From Fuerstiella sp. (GTDB lineage: Bacteria > Planctomycetota > Planctomycetia > Planctomycetales > Planctomycetaceae): a stretch of DNA of 42,427 nucleotides. Position 1 is the stretch's first letter. Each line of letters opens with the position of its first letter. Positions 24,597 through 31,989 of this stretch are shown here, in pieces. The notes beneath the pieces were generated by a model that ran no database searches, was not told where the DNA came from, and saw only the letters and a program-made list of their open reading frames with translations. A program made the position numbers and the translations under genes. The stretch lies in NCBI GenBank assembly GCA_022843805.1, contig JALHMY010000087.1, forward strand, positions 1 to 42,427. The letters run 5' to 3'.

Positions 24597-25735
24597 AAAA
24601 GACTGCCTGGCCTGACGGCCGACGCCTCCCCCGGCCTGGCGGTCGACACTTCCCACTCCGCTTCGCTGCGCGGGAGGGGAGGTTAATATAACCTCCTCCC
24701 CCGGCGAAGCCGGGGGAGGTCGATCGAGCGACAGCAAGATCGGGAGGGGGCTGGGTGAACGGAGGAACGCGGATATTATTGGGACTGCGTTCTGTGCAAC
24801 CCGCGGCGAGCCCTCCCCCGGCCTATCGGCCGACCCCTCCCACTTCGCTTCGCTGCGCGGGAGGGGAGGTTATGAAAACCTCCTCCCCCGGCGAAGCCGG
24901 GGGAGGTCGATCGAGCGACAGCAAGATCGGGAGGGGGCTGGTGAACTGCGGAACGCGGGTGTTATTGGGACTGCGTTCTGTGCAACGCGCGGCGATCCCT
25001 CCCCCGGCCGATCGGCCGACCCCTCCCACTTCGCTTCGCTCCGCGGGAGGGGAGGTTATGAAAACCCCCTCCCCCGGCGAAGCCGGGGGAGGTCGATCGA
25101 GCGATAGCAAGGTCGGGAGGGGGCAGGGTGAACAGCGGGTTGCGGGTGTTATTGGGACCGCGTTCTGTGCAACCCGCGGCGAGCCCTCCCCCGACCTGTC
25201 GGCCGACCCCTCCCACTTCGCTTCGCTGCGCGGGAGGGGAGGTTATAAAAACCTCCTCCCCCGGCGAAGCCGGGGGAGGTCGATCGAGCGACAGCAAGAT
25301 CGGGAGGGGGAAGGTGAACTGCGGAACGCGGGTGTTATTGGGACGGCGTTCTGTGCAACACGCGGCGAGCCCTCCCCCGGCCTTCGGCCGACCCCTCCCA
25401 CTTCGCTTCGCTCCGCGGGAGGGGAGGTTATGAAAACCCCCTCCCCAGGCGAAGCCGGGGGAGGGCGATCGAGCGATAGCAAGATCGGGAGGGGGCTGGT
25501 GAACTGCGGAACGCGGGTGTTATTGGTACGGCGTTGAGTGCAACCCGCGGCGAGCCCTCCCCCGGCCTTCGGCCGACCCCTCCCACTTCGCTTCGCTGCG
25601 CGGGAGGGGAGGTTATGAAAACCTCCTCTCCCAGCAAAGCCGGGGGAGGTCGATCGAGCGACAGCAAGATCGGGAGAGGGCTGGTGAACTGCGGGTTTCG
25701 CGTGTTATTGGCTCGGCGTTCTGTTCAACACGCCA
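24597..25735. repeat. Tandem array of ~185-bp GC-rich repeat, copy B
   Basis: Six units of the repeat also found at 1-640, same orientation. The CCCCTCCCAC landmark recurs at 24834, 25020, 25207, 25392 and 25577 (periods 185-187 bp), after a diverged first unit near 24649. Units differ mainly in the spacer that contains GTGTTATTGGGAC and the following CGCGGCGAGCCCTCCC. The sharp period and near-identity indicate recent amplification or gene conversion. Open frames across the array are not considered genes. Confidence 0.92.
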
Positions 25736-25760
25736 CAGGTTCAAGCAAATTTCGCCCAAA

Positions 25761-26813
25761 TCAGAATGGGACGAAGCTGGTTGTACTGTCGATCGCCAGG
25801 CAGAACTCCGCGATCAGAGTTGCGGCCTGCACCATGTCACTCTCAGCCACCAGTTCCACAGGACTATGCATATACCGATTGGGGATTGTCACAAGTCCGA
25901 CTGCACATCCTCCTCGGCTGATCTGGATGGCCGCACCGTTGTTGCTTGCGGGGCTGCCCAGTGCATTGGTCTGACATGGGATTCCATGCAGTTCCGACTG
26001 CTGCATCAGCATCTGAAAGACTCGGGAATTCACATTGGGACCGCGAACAATGACCGGCCCGCGACCAATTTCGATTCTTCCAAATTCGTTCTGATCAATC
26101 CCGGGGCAGTCTGTGGCGTGCGTCACATCAACGGCAATGGCAACATCCGGATTGATTTGATAACTGCTGGTGATGGCACCACGCAGTCCGATTTCTTCCT
26201 GTACCGACGAGACGGCAACAACGCGGCACCTTGGTCTTCTTTCATGCACAATTTTCAGTGCCGTCATGATCACCCAGATGCCCGTTCGGTCGTCCATTGC
26301 AACGCCTGACAATCGGCCGTTTCGTAATTCTCGCAGACACGGTTCCGGGGTGATGACGTCACCGATACGAACCAGCTGACGCGATTCTGCCTCCGACTGC
26401 GATCCGATATCGACGACCAGATCCTTCATTTTGGGAACGATTTTTCGTTCGTCGGGGTCCAGCAGGTGGATTGGCTTTCGAGCAATCACGCCAGGGATTG
26501 GGCCCTGATCCGTATGAACAACAACTCGCTGCCCGAGCAGAATCTGGATGTCCCATCCTCCTATCGGATTGACTCGCAGAAAACCGCTTCCATCAATATG
26601 GCGGACAATCAGTCCAATCTGATCGCAGTGAGCATCCAGCAGAATGGTGGGGCCATCCTGTCCGTTAACCGTGGCCATGACATTGCCATGCACATCAGTA
26701 TGCACGACATCTGCAAAATCGGAAGCAAAGGTTCTGACGACACGCTGAATTGCTTCTTCGACTCCGGATGTGCCGGGGGTGAGCAGAAGATCCTTCAGAA
26801 ACTGGTCCGGCAT
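25761..26813 (-). CDS. M42 family metallopeptidase (glutamyl aminopeptidase / FrvX-like)
   Basis: 350-aa M42 aminopeptidase, a two-metal cytosolic exopeptidase that forms dodecameric shells in studied members. Seen: first metal ligand in LLDAHCDQIG, bridging Asp in GVAMDDRTG, catalytic Glu pair in SSVQEEIGLRGA, Asp ligand in AVDVTHATD, and final His in PNRYMHSPVE. ATG 26813 (MPDQFLKDLL) is the family start; a TTG at 26843 adds ten hydrophobic residues and is less likely. It lies alone between repeat array B and a dispersed element, and the cassette-like region begins some 800 bp upstream of its start. Confidence 0.92.
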   Translation of the reverse strand: MPDQFLKDLLLTPGTSGVEEAIQRVVRTFASDFADVVHTDVHGNVMATVNGQDGPTILLDAHCDQIGLIVRHIDGSGFLRVNPIGGWDIQILLGQRVVVHTDQGPIPGVIARKPIHLLDPDERKIVPKMKDLVVDIGSQSEAESRQLVRIGDVITPEPCLRELRNGRLSGVAMDDRTGIWVIMTALKIVHERRPRCRVVAVSSVQEEIGLRGAITSSYQINPDVAIAVDVTHATDCPGIDQNEFGRIEIGRGPVIVRGPNVNSRVFQMLMQQSELHGIPCQTNALGSPASNNGAAIQISRGGCAVGLVTIPNRYMHSPVELVAESDMVQAATLIAEFCLAIDSTTSFVPF

Positions 26814-26861
26814 TGATAAATACTTCCCAAAAAATATCGACAAAAAGCAGGGTGGTAGTGC

Positions 26862-26963
26862 TCTGTGAAGTCTTGAAATGTAGGTTGGACATTCCTGTCC
26901 GACTGCTTTTTTACCGGGCAGGAAGGCCCATCGTACACCAAATCGAAGTATTGACGGAGCACC
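26862..26963. repeat. Dispersed ~100-bp element, copy 2
   Basis: Second copy of the element at 4251-4350, same orientation, keeping both GGACA/TGTCC and GGGCA/(G)GCCC hairpins. It lies upstream of the M42 gene rather than downstream of a gene, so a strict terminator role for the element is unlikely. Nothing further is recognised in 26964-27278. Confidence 0.75.
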
Positions 26964-27278
26964 AGGACAGGATCAGAAATTCGGGTTCGCTTTAATCCGT
27001 CGGAACGGCAGCGTCCGATGACGAGCAATCAGCAGCTGTCGCCGTTTCTGAAATCGGCAGCGGAGTGTAATTGGGATTTTCGTTATTCGCCACAGGCGAC
27101 GAATTCTTCCGCCGATTGTTGGTTGAGACTTTTGTGAATCAATGAGCGTCCGTTGTTACTTTTCCATTTCGTGCACGATCGACCATTTCAAAAGTTGGAT
27201 GCAACCATTCATTGGGCAGGAAAATTTGGACGGAACGGAAGAACTGGGTGGCAGAGCATAGTCGAAGCCAAGGCGTCT

Positions 27279-27570
27279 GGGAACGAGCCTGCGGAACAAG
27301 GACGTTCGAATGAACTCCGCCTGGCGCAAAGGCGAGGTAAACCCACGAGGCAAGCTCGTGGGCGAGCAGCCACGACGCGCACCCCCACGAGCTCGCCTCG
27401 TGGGCTCGCAGGGCCTCTGCGCCAGGAACAAGCCTGCGGAACAAGGACGTTCGAAGGGAACTCCGCCTGGCGCAAAGGCGAGGTAAACCCACGAGGCAAG
27501 CTCGTGGGCGAGCAATTGCGAGGTCCAGCCCCCACGAGCTCGCCTCGTGGGCTCGCAGGGCCTCTGCGCG
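27279..27570. repeat. Two ~146-bp direct repeats with CCCACGAGGC hairpins
   Basis: Two tandem units share GCCTGCGGAACAAGGACGTT, GGCGCAAAGGCGAGGTAAAC, and the inverted pair CCCACGAGGCAAGCTCGTGGG and CCCACGAGCTCGCCTCGTGGG. A third, rotated copy lies at 37155-37290. All six frames contain repeat-derived open frames rich in Arg/Ala that I do not treat as genes. Confidence 0.85.
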
Positions 27571-27701
27571 CTGTACCGATTCCATCCGTCGATTCACTTC
27601 ACCAGCGTAAAGTCGAAACCTTATTGGTTCGTCTTATTCAGTTCGAGCGCCTTCCACCGGCATTCCTTTCATGGCCGTGTTCAGGTTCAGGCAAAAGCGA
27701 A

Positions 27702-28088
27702 TCAGCCGGGATCGCGCATGACAGGCTCAATGTTCAACACTTCCACTTCAGGAAACAGCTCTCGAGCACGTGCGAACGCCTCGCGTACTTCCGGATAGTC
27801 CATAGGCTCATTGCCCCAGTGGCGTTCTGTGTAAACGTTCATTTGCAGCCATGCAACTTCTCCCTCTCCCATCAGCCGAAGCAACAGTGGAGCATCGTTC
27901 GAGAGGTCGCGATTCGTACCAAAGAGAGCTACCGGGTGACTTGCCAGAAAATCGTGTCGCTGGTGAATCCAGTAGGCGTGCAGGCCAATCCAGCTGGCTG
28001 CAATCGCCGTGGAAACCAGCAATATGTGGGTCCGAAATCTAAGCAGGATCGGGACGTCTGTTTTTTCAGTGAAGGTGTGCATCCACAT
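27702..28088 (-). CDS. Single-pass membrane protein of unknown function
   Basis: 128-aa protein with one predicted membrane segment (THILLVSTAIAASWIGLHAYWI, about 20-41) and a C-terminal domain with YTERHWGNEPMDYPEV and ELFPEVEVLNIEP. The family is not recognised. It begins six bases after the Cdd1-like gene, with GGAAGGA just before the ATG, so the two form one transcription unit. Its stop is about 65 bp from a conserved CCAATAAGGT signature (plus-strand ACCTTATTGG near 27630) that also follows other cassette genes. It is the last cassette-like unit on the left side of the array. Confidence 0.65.
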   Translation of the reverse strand: MWMHTFTEKTDVPILLRFRTHILLVSTAIAASWIGLHAYWIHQRHDFLASHPVALFGTNRDLSNDAPLLLRLMGEGEVAWLQMNVYTERHWGNEPMDYPEVREAFARARELFPEVEVLNIEPVMRDPG

Positions 28089-28094
28089 TCGACG

Positions 28095-28352
28095 TTAGTC
28101 CTTCCAGGCATTCCACTTTAGTTTAGACTGATCTCGTCCGCCATTTGCGTAGTAGACGACCATGCGGAGTACGTACAAAAAGTTTCTGCTGGTCTTATGG
28201 TCGACAGTTTCGTTTGCGAGTCGAAGGGATTCATACAATTGTTCCGGGTCCTGATCAACCAGGTCGCTGATTGACATAACGTTTATTCTGGCGAAATCCT
28301 CAACGAAGGTGCGTCCGATTCCCGGTATCGTCCAGAGATCAGACTTCGTCAT
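28095..28352 (-). CDS. Cdd1-like helix-hairpin-helix protein
   Basis: 85-aa protein matching the Cdd1 ('pathogenicity locus') family. The HhH motif IPGIGRTFVEDFARINVMSI is followed by DLVDQDPEQLYESL and the characteristic ending LRMVVYYANGG with LKWNAWKD. HhH domains of this kind bind DNA non-specifically. ATG 28352 is preferred over a codon three residues upstream. It is the first gene of a two-gene cassette-like unit. Upstream the sequence goes directly into a truncated copy of the interspersed module, so its attC-like site seems to be lost. Confidence 0.7.
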   Translation of the reverse strand: MTKSDLWTIPGIGRTFVEDFARINVMSISDLVDQDPEQLYESLRLANETVDHKTSRNFLYVLRMVVYYANGGRDQSKLKWNAWKD

Positions 28353-28395
28353 TGGTTGCACATCTCATATGGTTATAGGCCCTGTGCGGAATCAA

Positions 28396-28509
28396 TCACG
28401 GGCACTCGGCGTTGACCGCCCCGATGTCACCGGACTTCCTGAACAATGCCTTCTTGAAATCATTCGGCGTGACAAGATCGCGAATCCAATCGCGAACGAC
28501 ACATCCCAC
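28396..28509 (-). CDS. Small module protein, truncated copy (37 aa)
   Basis: GTG-initiated 37-aa frame containing CVVRDWIRDLVTPNDFKKAL and RKSGDIGAV. It is the shortest of five related frames at 28396, 29394, 30767, 34690 and 37667. All share C-[VI]-[VI]-R-x2-IR-x2-V-x-P-x2-F-x-K-x-LF and a (P/S)G(D/E)I motif. This copy ends early with a stop after AECP. Whether it is expressed is unknown. Confidence 0.4.
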   Translation of the reverse strand: MGCVVRDWIRDLVTPNDFKKALFRKSGDIGAVNAECP

Positions 28510-28574
28510 TGCACAAATTCGTCCCACTAATGACTACGCCAGCGCGAAGTCAAAGGCATATTGGTTCGTTGCGA

Positions 28575-28781
28575 CTATCCGACAGCGGCCAGTTGTGGAG
28601 GCGATGCGAGGTACTCGCGCACCTCCAATTGCATTCGGTCAAGCTCAGCGATAAATCCGCTTGACGAAAGGCGATAGTTCGTGGGGTTTTTCTCTGTCTT
28701 TCGCAAAGTTGAAAGCTGATCTTGTATTCGACGAATGCGTTCAAGCATTACCTGTAGTTCATTGTCATTTTGAATCATCAT
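28575..28781 (-). CDS. Small helical protein of unknown function (antitoxin-like layout)
   Basis: 68-aa protein predicted mostly helical (NDNELQVMLERIRRIQDQLS, ELDRMQLEVREYL). Its ATG pair at 28781 overlaps the end of the preceding gene by 17 bp, so the two are translated together. The pattern 'E-L-D-x-M-x-x-E-V-x-x-Y-L' is seen in small antitoxin-like proteins, but I cannot name a family. The stop lies nine bases before the AACCAATA signature that marks the module start. Confidence 0.6.
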   Translation of the reverse strand: MMIQNDNELQVMLERIRRIQDQLSTLRKTEKNPTNYRLSSSGFIAELDRMQLEVREYLASPPQLAAVG

Positions 28782-28959
28782 CGTTCTCCACAATCTCAAC
28801 TATTCCTCGTAGACGCCCGTCCCGACGAGTTTGCCAGAACTCTATAGTAGCTTGTTCCCCACCAAACGCGGCGGGTCTTCGAAGCCAAAAAACGCTCGCA
28901 CCGAAATGTGCGTCCGCAGTCGGAAGATCTCCGTTCGAATCAAAGGCTGGAAGTGTCAT
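28765..28959 (-). CDS. Small protein of unknown function
   Basis: 64-aa protein starting MTLPAFDSNGDLP, with FWQTRRDGRLRGIVEIVENDD at the end. The opening 'P-x-F-D-x-N-G-x-L-P' is shared by several small proteins next to toxin-antitoxin genes, but the rest is too short for assignment. ATG 28959 is chosen since the frame upstream runs through an attC-like site. It overlaps the next gene; together they could be a toxin/antitoxin pair (speculative). Confidence 0.55.
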   Translation of the reverse strand: MTLPAFDSNGDLPTADAHFGASVFWLRRPAAFGGEQATIEFWQTRRDGRLRGIVEIVENDDDSK

Positions 28960-28974
28960 GGAACCCTCACTATT

Positions 28975-29038
28975 CGCAACGAACGAATTGAGATCGATGC
29001 GTCTGGCGATTCGCCGACGCATGGATCGTGTGTTGAAC
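28975..29038 (-). other. attC-like site, class B
   Basis: On the cassette (minus) strand it begins GTTCAAC (fits RYYYAAC), then has a stem around ATGCGTC / GACGCAT with a 12-nt loop, and ends near GTTCGTTGC. The 64-aa gene starts 16 bp after it. Sister sites lie at 30338, 32851 and 35515. Confidence 0.45.
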
Positions 29039-29590
29039 TTTTCCGCTTTGTGGATTGGGTGCAAGGGGGCTGGTCATGGTGATCGGCCCAATGCGGAATC
29101 AGTCACAAGCACTCGGCGGTGACTGGCAGTTTACCGGTGGCGGCTGGTGTTGTCACCCGGAAACTCAGACCGAGTAACGATTCGGTCCCACCGACGATGC
29201 TGTTTGTGCTGTCACCGCAGGCGATGTCCACAGTCTTCTCCTGGACTGCGGCAGCCTGCTGCCGCTTTCGAGTCCACAGCCTGCTGTGGACAACCACTTG
29301 CAACCTGAACATCGCGGGCACAAGGCCAGCAGAACTTCCGGCCCTAATCGACCTCGCGTCGGTTGACCCGAGGTTTGAAAACTACAGGCGACGTCAACAC
29401 GCAGAGTCCTCCGGCCAGCAAGGTGACGCCGATTGCTTTTCCAAATACGTTCTCACCAGCTGCAGCCCATCGGCCCCTCTGATATCACCGGGCCTCCTGA
29501 ACAAAATCTTCTCAAAATCCTTCGGCCTGACGCGATTGCGAATGCAACCGCGGACCACGGATGCCACTACATAGATTCCGTACCTCCTTG
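29039..29590 (-). repeat. Interspersed module, long copy
   Basis: About 550 bp shared with 30399-31014 and in part with 32913-33476 and 35576-36203. It contains the double hairpin at 29248-29291: GCGGCAG-cctg-CTGCCGC then GTCCACAG-cctg-CTGTGGAC. The small module protein is at its cassette-proximal end. Here the usual AACCAATAAG end is missing; the sequence instead reads AAGGAGGTACGGAATC just before the small frame. Confidence 0.8.
29394..29567 (-). CDS. Small module protein (57 aa)
   Basis: GTG start with AAGGAGG upstream. It reads SVVRGCIRNRVRPKDFEKIL, RRPGDIRGADGLQLVRTYLE and ends in a copy-specific tail. Compared with the copy at 30767, about half of the few differences in the shared part fall in synonymous positions (for example GTC/GTT), which hints at coding constraint. 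No known family is recognised. A GTG further upstream at 29648 would give 84 aa and overlap the antitoxin stop. Confidence 0.45.
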   Translation of the reverse strand: MASVVRGCIRNRVRPKDFEKILFRRPGDIRGADGLQLVRTYLEKQSASPCWPEDSAC

Positions 29591-29644
29591 CATTTAAAGC
29601 AACGAATGCTGGCCGTAACTGGGCGGCGGCGAGAGACTCACAAT

Positions 29645-29848
29645 TCACGTGTCTGATTCGCTGCTCCGGTTCACGGCATTGTTCGTAGTGCCTGGTGCAC
29701 AGCGGCGAGGTGGAAGAGCAATCACTTCGTGTCCACTTTGATCTTGTCGTTTGCGGACATCCGCCGCAATACGATGCACGTCATTGTCGAACTTTGCAGC
29801 AAGACGCCGTTTGATGGCGAGTATTTCTTCGTTTGGGTCAGGGATCAT
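29645..29848 (-). CDS. Putative antitoxin partner of the PIN toxin
   Basis: 67-aa protein: PDPNEEILAIKRRLAAKFDN, DVHRIAADVRKRQ and the conserved ending VIALPPRR. This pattern (helical N-terminus, 'F-x-x-D-x-x-x-I', then 'V-x-x-L-P-P-R-R') is common in small genes adjacent to PIN toxins. The ATG at 29848 overlaps the toxin's 3' end by 11 bp. Toxin-first order is unusual for vapBC but frequent for this pair type. Confidence 0.65.
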   Translation of the reverse strand: MIPDPNEEILAIKRRLAAKFDNDVHRIAADVRKRQDQSGHEVIALPPRRCAPGTTNNAVNRSSESDT

Positions 29849-30320
29849 CTTCGGTCACCTTGAGTTGTTCTGGTGTACAGATGACGGGCGGAATGAATCC
29901 GGCCTCGCGGCATGTTCCGGAAATCTGAGCCTGTAAGTGAGGATTAAGGATATGCTTAAAGTTCCATGTTGCTATGAATTGTACACCGTTTACCGCGGCA
30001 ATGGCAATGTGCAAGGCGTCGCGCGGTTGCGACGCAGGTACCGCTTTGCGATTAATGAGCGATTCGGCGAGCGTTTCCGCATCATCAGATCCGTCAAGGA
30101 GCGGTATGCCCTGAAGCAGCTCAAGTCGTTCCGTTGCAGCGGACGGATCACCATCACTGCACTCGTCGAGTGTCAGTTGTGAAGTCACAATGCGATAACG
30201 AATAGCCGCGGTTTGCCACCACTCACGCATGATTCGTTGTCGCGACGCAATGTCCGGATTCGGATGCATTCGTCCCGCGAGGTTCCCGAACACAGTTGTC
30301 TCGACGTAAATAATGTCCAT
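29838..30320 (-). CDS. VapC-like PIN-domain toxin
   Basis: 160-aa PIN-domain protein, probably a ribonuclease toxin. The first acidic position is in IIYVETTVFG (Glu in place of the usual Asp), followed by LTLDECSDGD, then DALHIAIA and ATWNFKHILNPH near the C-terminus, which carry the remaining acidic residues. It ends PVICTPEQL. The ATG at 30320 begins 18 bp after an attC-like site, so it fits a mobile cassette with its antitoxin downstream. A decayed relative with the same C-terminal ICTPAQF is at 31566-31761. Confidence 0.85.
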   Translation of the reverse strand: MDIIYVETTVFGNLAGRMHPNPDIASRQRIMREWWQTAAIRYRIVTSQLTLDECSDGDPSAATERLELLQGIPLLDGSDDAETLAESLINRKAVPASQPRDALHIAIAAVNGVQFIATWNFKHILNPHLQAQISGTCREAGFIPPVICTPEQLKVTEDDP

Positions 30321-30337
30321 CAGCGCATCCTGTCACG

Positions 30338-30398
30338 ACGTAACGAATTGCGATCGATGCGTCTGGCGATTATCCGACGCATCGATCGTGCGTTGAAC
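30338..30398 (-). other. attC-like site, class B (best copy)
   Basis: 61 bp. On the minus strand GTTCAAC (perfect RYYYAAC) opens and GTTACGT (near GTTRRRY) closes. A perfect 13-bp stem CGATCGATGCGTC (30351-30363) / GACGCATCGATCG (30376-30388) encloses a 12-nt loop. The PIN gene starts 18 bp beyond. This layout matches an integron recombination site, though the stem is more perfect than typical attC. Confidence 0.5.
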
Positions 30399-31014
30399 TT
30401 TTCGGCTTTGTGGACTGGGTGCAAGGGGGCTGGTCATGGTGATCGGCACTATGCGGAAGCAATCACGAGCACTCGGCGGCGGCTGGCAGTTTACCGGCGG
30501 CGGCTGGAGTAGCCACCCCGAAACTGGCACCGATGGGAGATTCGGTCTTCTCCTGGACTGCGGCAGCCTGCTGCCGCTTTCCAGTCCACAGCCTGCTGTG
30601 GACAACCACTTGCAATTTGAACATCGCGGGCACAAGGCCACCAGGACTTCCGGCCCCAACCGACCCTGCGTCGGTTGAGCCCAGGTTTGAAAACTACAGT
30701 CAACATCAATACGCAGAGTCCCCCGGCCAGCAAGGTGACGTTGATTGCCGTTTCCAAAACCTGGGCTTAATACGTTACTACGCCAATAGTCCCCAGGCTC
30801 GTCGACGCCGATTGCTTTTCCAAATACTCTCTCACCAGCTGCAGCCCATCGGCCCCTCTGATATCACCGGGCCTCCTGAACAAAATCTTCTCAAAATCCT
30901 TCGGCCTGACGCGATCGCGAATGCAACCGCGAACCACGCATGCCACTTCACCGATTCCTGCCGTTGATCGACTACGCCAGCGCGAAGTCAAAGGCTTATT
31001 GGTTACGGCCGTTG
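30399..31014 (-). repeat. Interspersed module, long copy with complete ends
   Basis: The most complete copy, about 616 bp. On the minus strand it runs from TAACCAATAAGCCTTTGACT (next to the DUF2007 gene end) through the small module protein, a unique stretch, the double hairpin (30560-30603) and a conserved ~110 bp that leads into the attC-like site. A duplicated CAGGTTTTG/CCAAAACCTGGGC segment appears near 30685 and 30756. Confidence 0.8.
30767..30946 (-). CDS. Small module protein (59 aa)
   Basis: GTG-started frame with GGCAGGAATCGGTGAA upstream. Reads ACVVRGCIRDRVRPKDFEKI, then RRPGDIRGADGLQLVREYLE, then a short unique tail. The frame may extend upstream to a TTG inside the TTGACTTCGCG signature (15 more residues, TSRWRSRST). 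It is the reference copy for the family seen at 28396, 29394, 34690 and 37667. Confidence 0.5.
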   Translation of the reverse strand: MACVVRGCIRDRVRPKDFEKILFRRPGDIRGADGLQLVREYLEKQSASTSLGTIGVVTY

Positions 31015-31037
31015 ATTAGGCCACCGTTGCAATATTT

Positions 31038-31451
31038 TCAATCATCAGACTCACCAAAGTCATCGGCCCACGGTAAACCCCCAACGTCAACGTACGACCC
31101 GCAATGCGGGCACTCCTGGGTCTTTCCGTCGAGTGAGCCTGGAAACGAACTTGTTTTTCCACAATTCTCACAGTTGACACTCAGGTCATCCGTGCCCTCC
31201 ACTTGAGTGTTGCGTGATCTTCTCATCTCTTCGAAGTCTCGGATCAGGTCAGCTGCCTTTTGAATGGATGCTTCGTCGACCCATACGTTCGGCTTGTAAA
31301 ACTGACTAATCGTTCCGAATCCCAAAAAAACTCCGGACTGGTCGTCGACCGCATGCGCCGGCACGCCGTTAGTTTGTAGCATTTCGACGATCATATGGGC
31401 TTCGACGTTCGTCGCAGCGGTGTAGACGATCACGGGCTTCCTGAAGTTCAT
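31038..31451 (-). CDS. DUF2007-type protein with C-terminal zinc ribbon
   Basis: 137-aa protein. Residues 5-75 (VIVYTAATNVEAHMIVEMLQ, GVPAHAVDD, NVWVDEASIQKAADLI) match the DUF2007/'putative signal transducing protein' pattern. The C-terminal half has NCENCGK and ECPHCGS, a four-Cys zinc ribbon. ATG 31451 is preceded by GGAAC; an alternative ATG at 31475 adds eight residues. The stop lies 23 bp before the AACCAATAAG signature. No attC-like stem was found upstream, where a decayed PIN gene sits. Confidence 0.7.
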   Translation of the reverse strand: MNFRKPVIVYTAATNVEAHMIVEMLQTNGVPAHAVDDQSGVFLGFGTISQFYKPNVWVDEASIQKAADLIRDFEEMRRSRNTQVEGTDDLSVNCENCGKTSSFPGSLDGKTQECPHCGSYVDVGGLPWADDFGESDD

Positions 31452-31565
31452 TCGTGAGTTCCAGAATAGGGCCATAACGCTAAAAATCAGCCGTTGTTTT
31501 ATCGAGTTCTGTTGTGTTCCTCTAATAGCTTTTGTCGTGTTGCGTGTTTCTCGTCCAATATTGGG

Positions 31566-31761
31566 TTAGATGTCATCGTCTGGGTCTCCGAGAAACTGAG
31601 CAGGAGTGCAAATCAAAACCCGAGGTAACTGGAGATTGTCCAGGAGTCTCCATTTCGGGATCGGGCAACAAAAGATCAACATTTTGCAGTGCGATGAGCC
31701 TCCGTTTGGCGGCATCGGGATCACCTCGCGATGCTTCATCAATCACGAATTGAGACGTCAC
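31566..31761 (-). pseudogene. Decayed PIN toxin remnant
   Basis: The frame from 31761 reads TSQFVIDEASRGDPDAAKRR, LIALQNVDLLLPD, which aligns with the middle of the intact PIN toxin at 29838 (TSQLTLDECSDGDPSAATER). The reading frame then switches: a second frame gives PRVLICTPAQFLGDPDDD and stops at 31566, matching the toxin C-terminus (PPVICTPEQL). The DALHIAIA/ATWNF segment between them is missing. So it is a gene broken by an internal deletion and frameshift, with its N-terminus gone too. Nothing is recognised in 31762-31989. Confidence 0.7.
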
Positions 31762-31989
31762 CCACGATTACGTCTTCACGTTCCCTATAGACGCGCAGCA
31801 ACACTCGACACGGAGCCGCTGGCTAAGAGCAACTCCGGCGGGTGTCACACCCAATTGTCGTCAAACCATCTCCAGTCCGCACGTTCACGGCATGGTTAGC
31901 TGGCGGCTTACGTGTTGCTTTCAGCGCCGAAAAAACGAAGACGGAAGTTTCGACATTGCGTACTGGCTTTGATCACTCCCTGGTAAGCT

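Noticed and set aside
24597..25735. CRISPR array
   Set aside because: The period is ~185 bp and nearly the whole unit is conserved, with no unique spacers and no cas genes. It is an ordinary tandem repeat.
27153..28121. 322-codon plus-strand open frame
   Set aside because: It is made of the CCCACGAGGC repeats and the complement of the gene at 27702. Its composition is not protein-like.
28981..29064. Upstream extension of the 64-aa gene, and similar extensions of cassette genes
   Set aside because: The extra residues are encoded by the attC-like palindrome and are the same in unrelated cassettes, so the internal ATG was used.
31476..31565. attC site ahead of the DUF2007 gene
   Set aside because: ATCTAAC and GTTATGG boxes are present at about the right distance, but no complementary arms join them.
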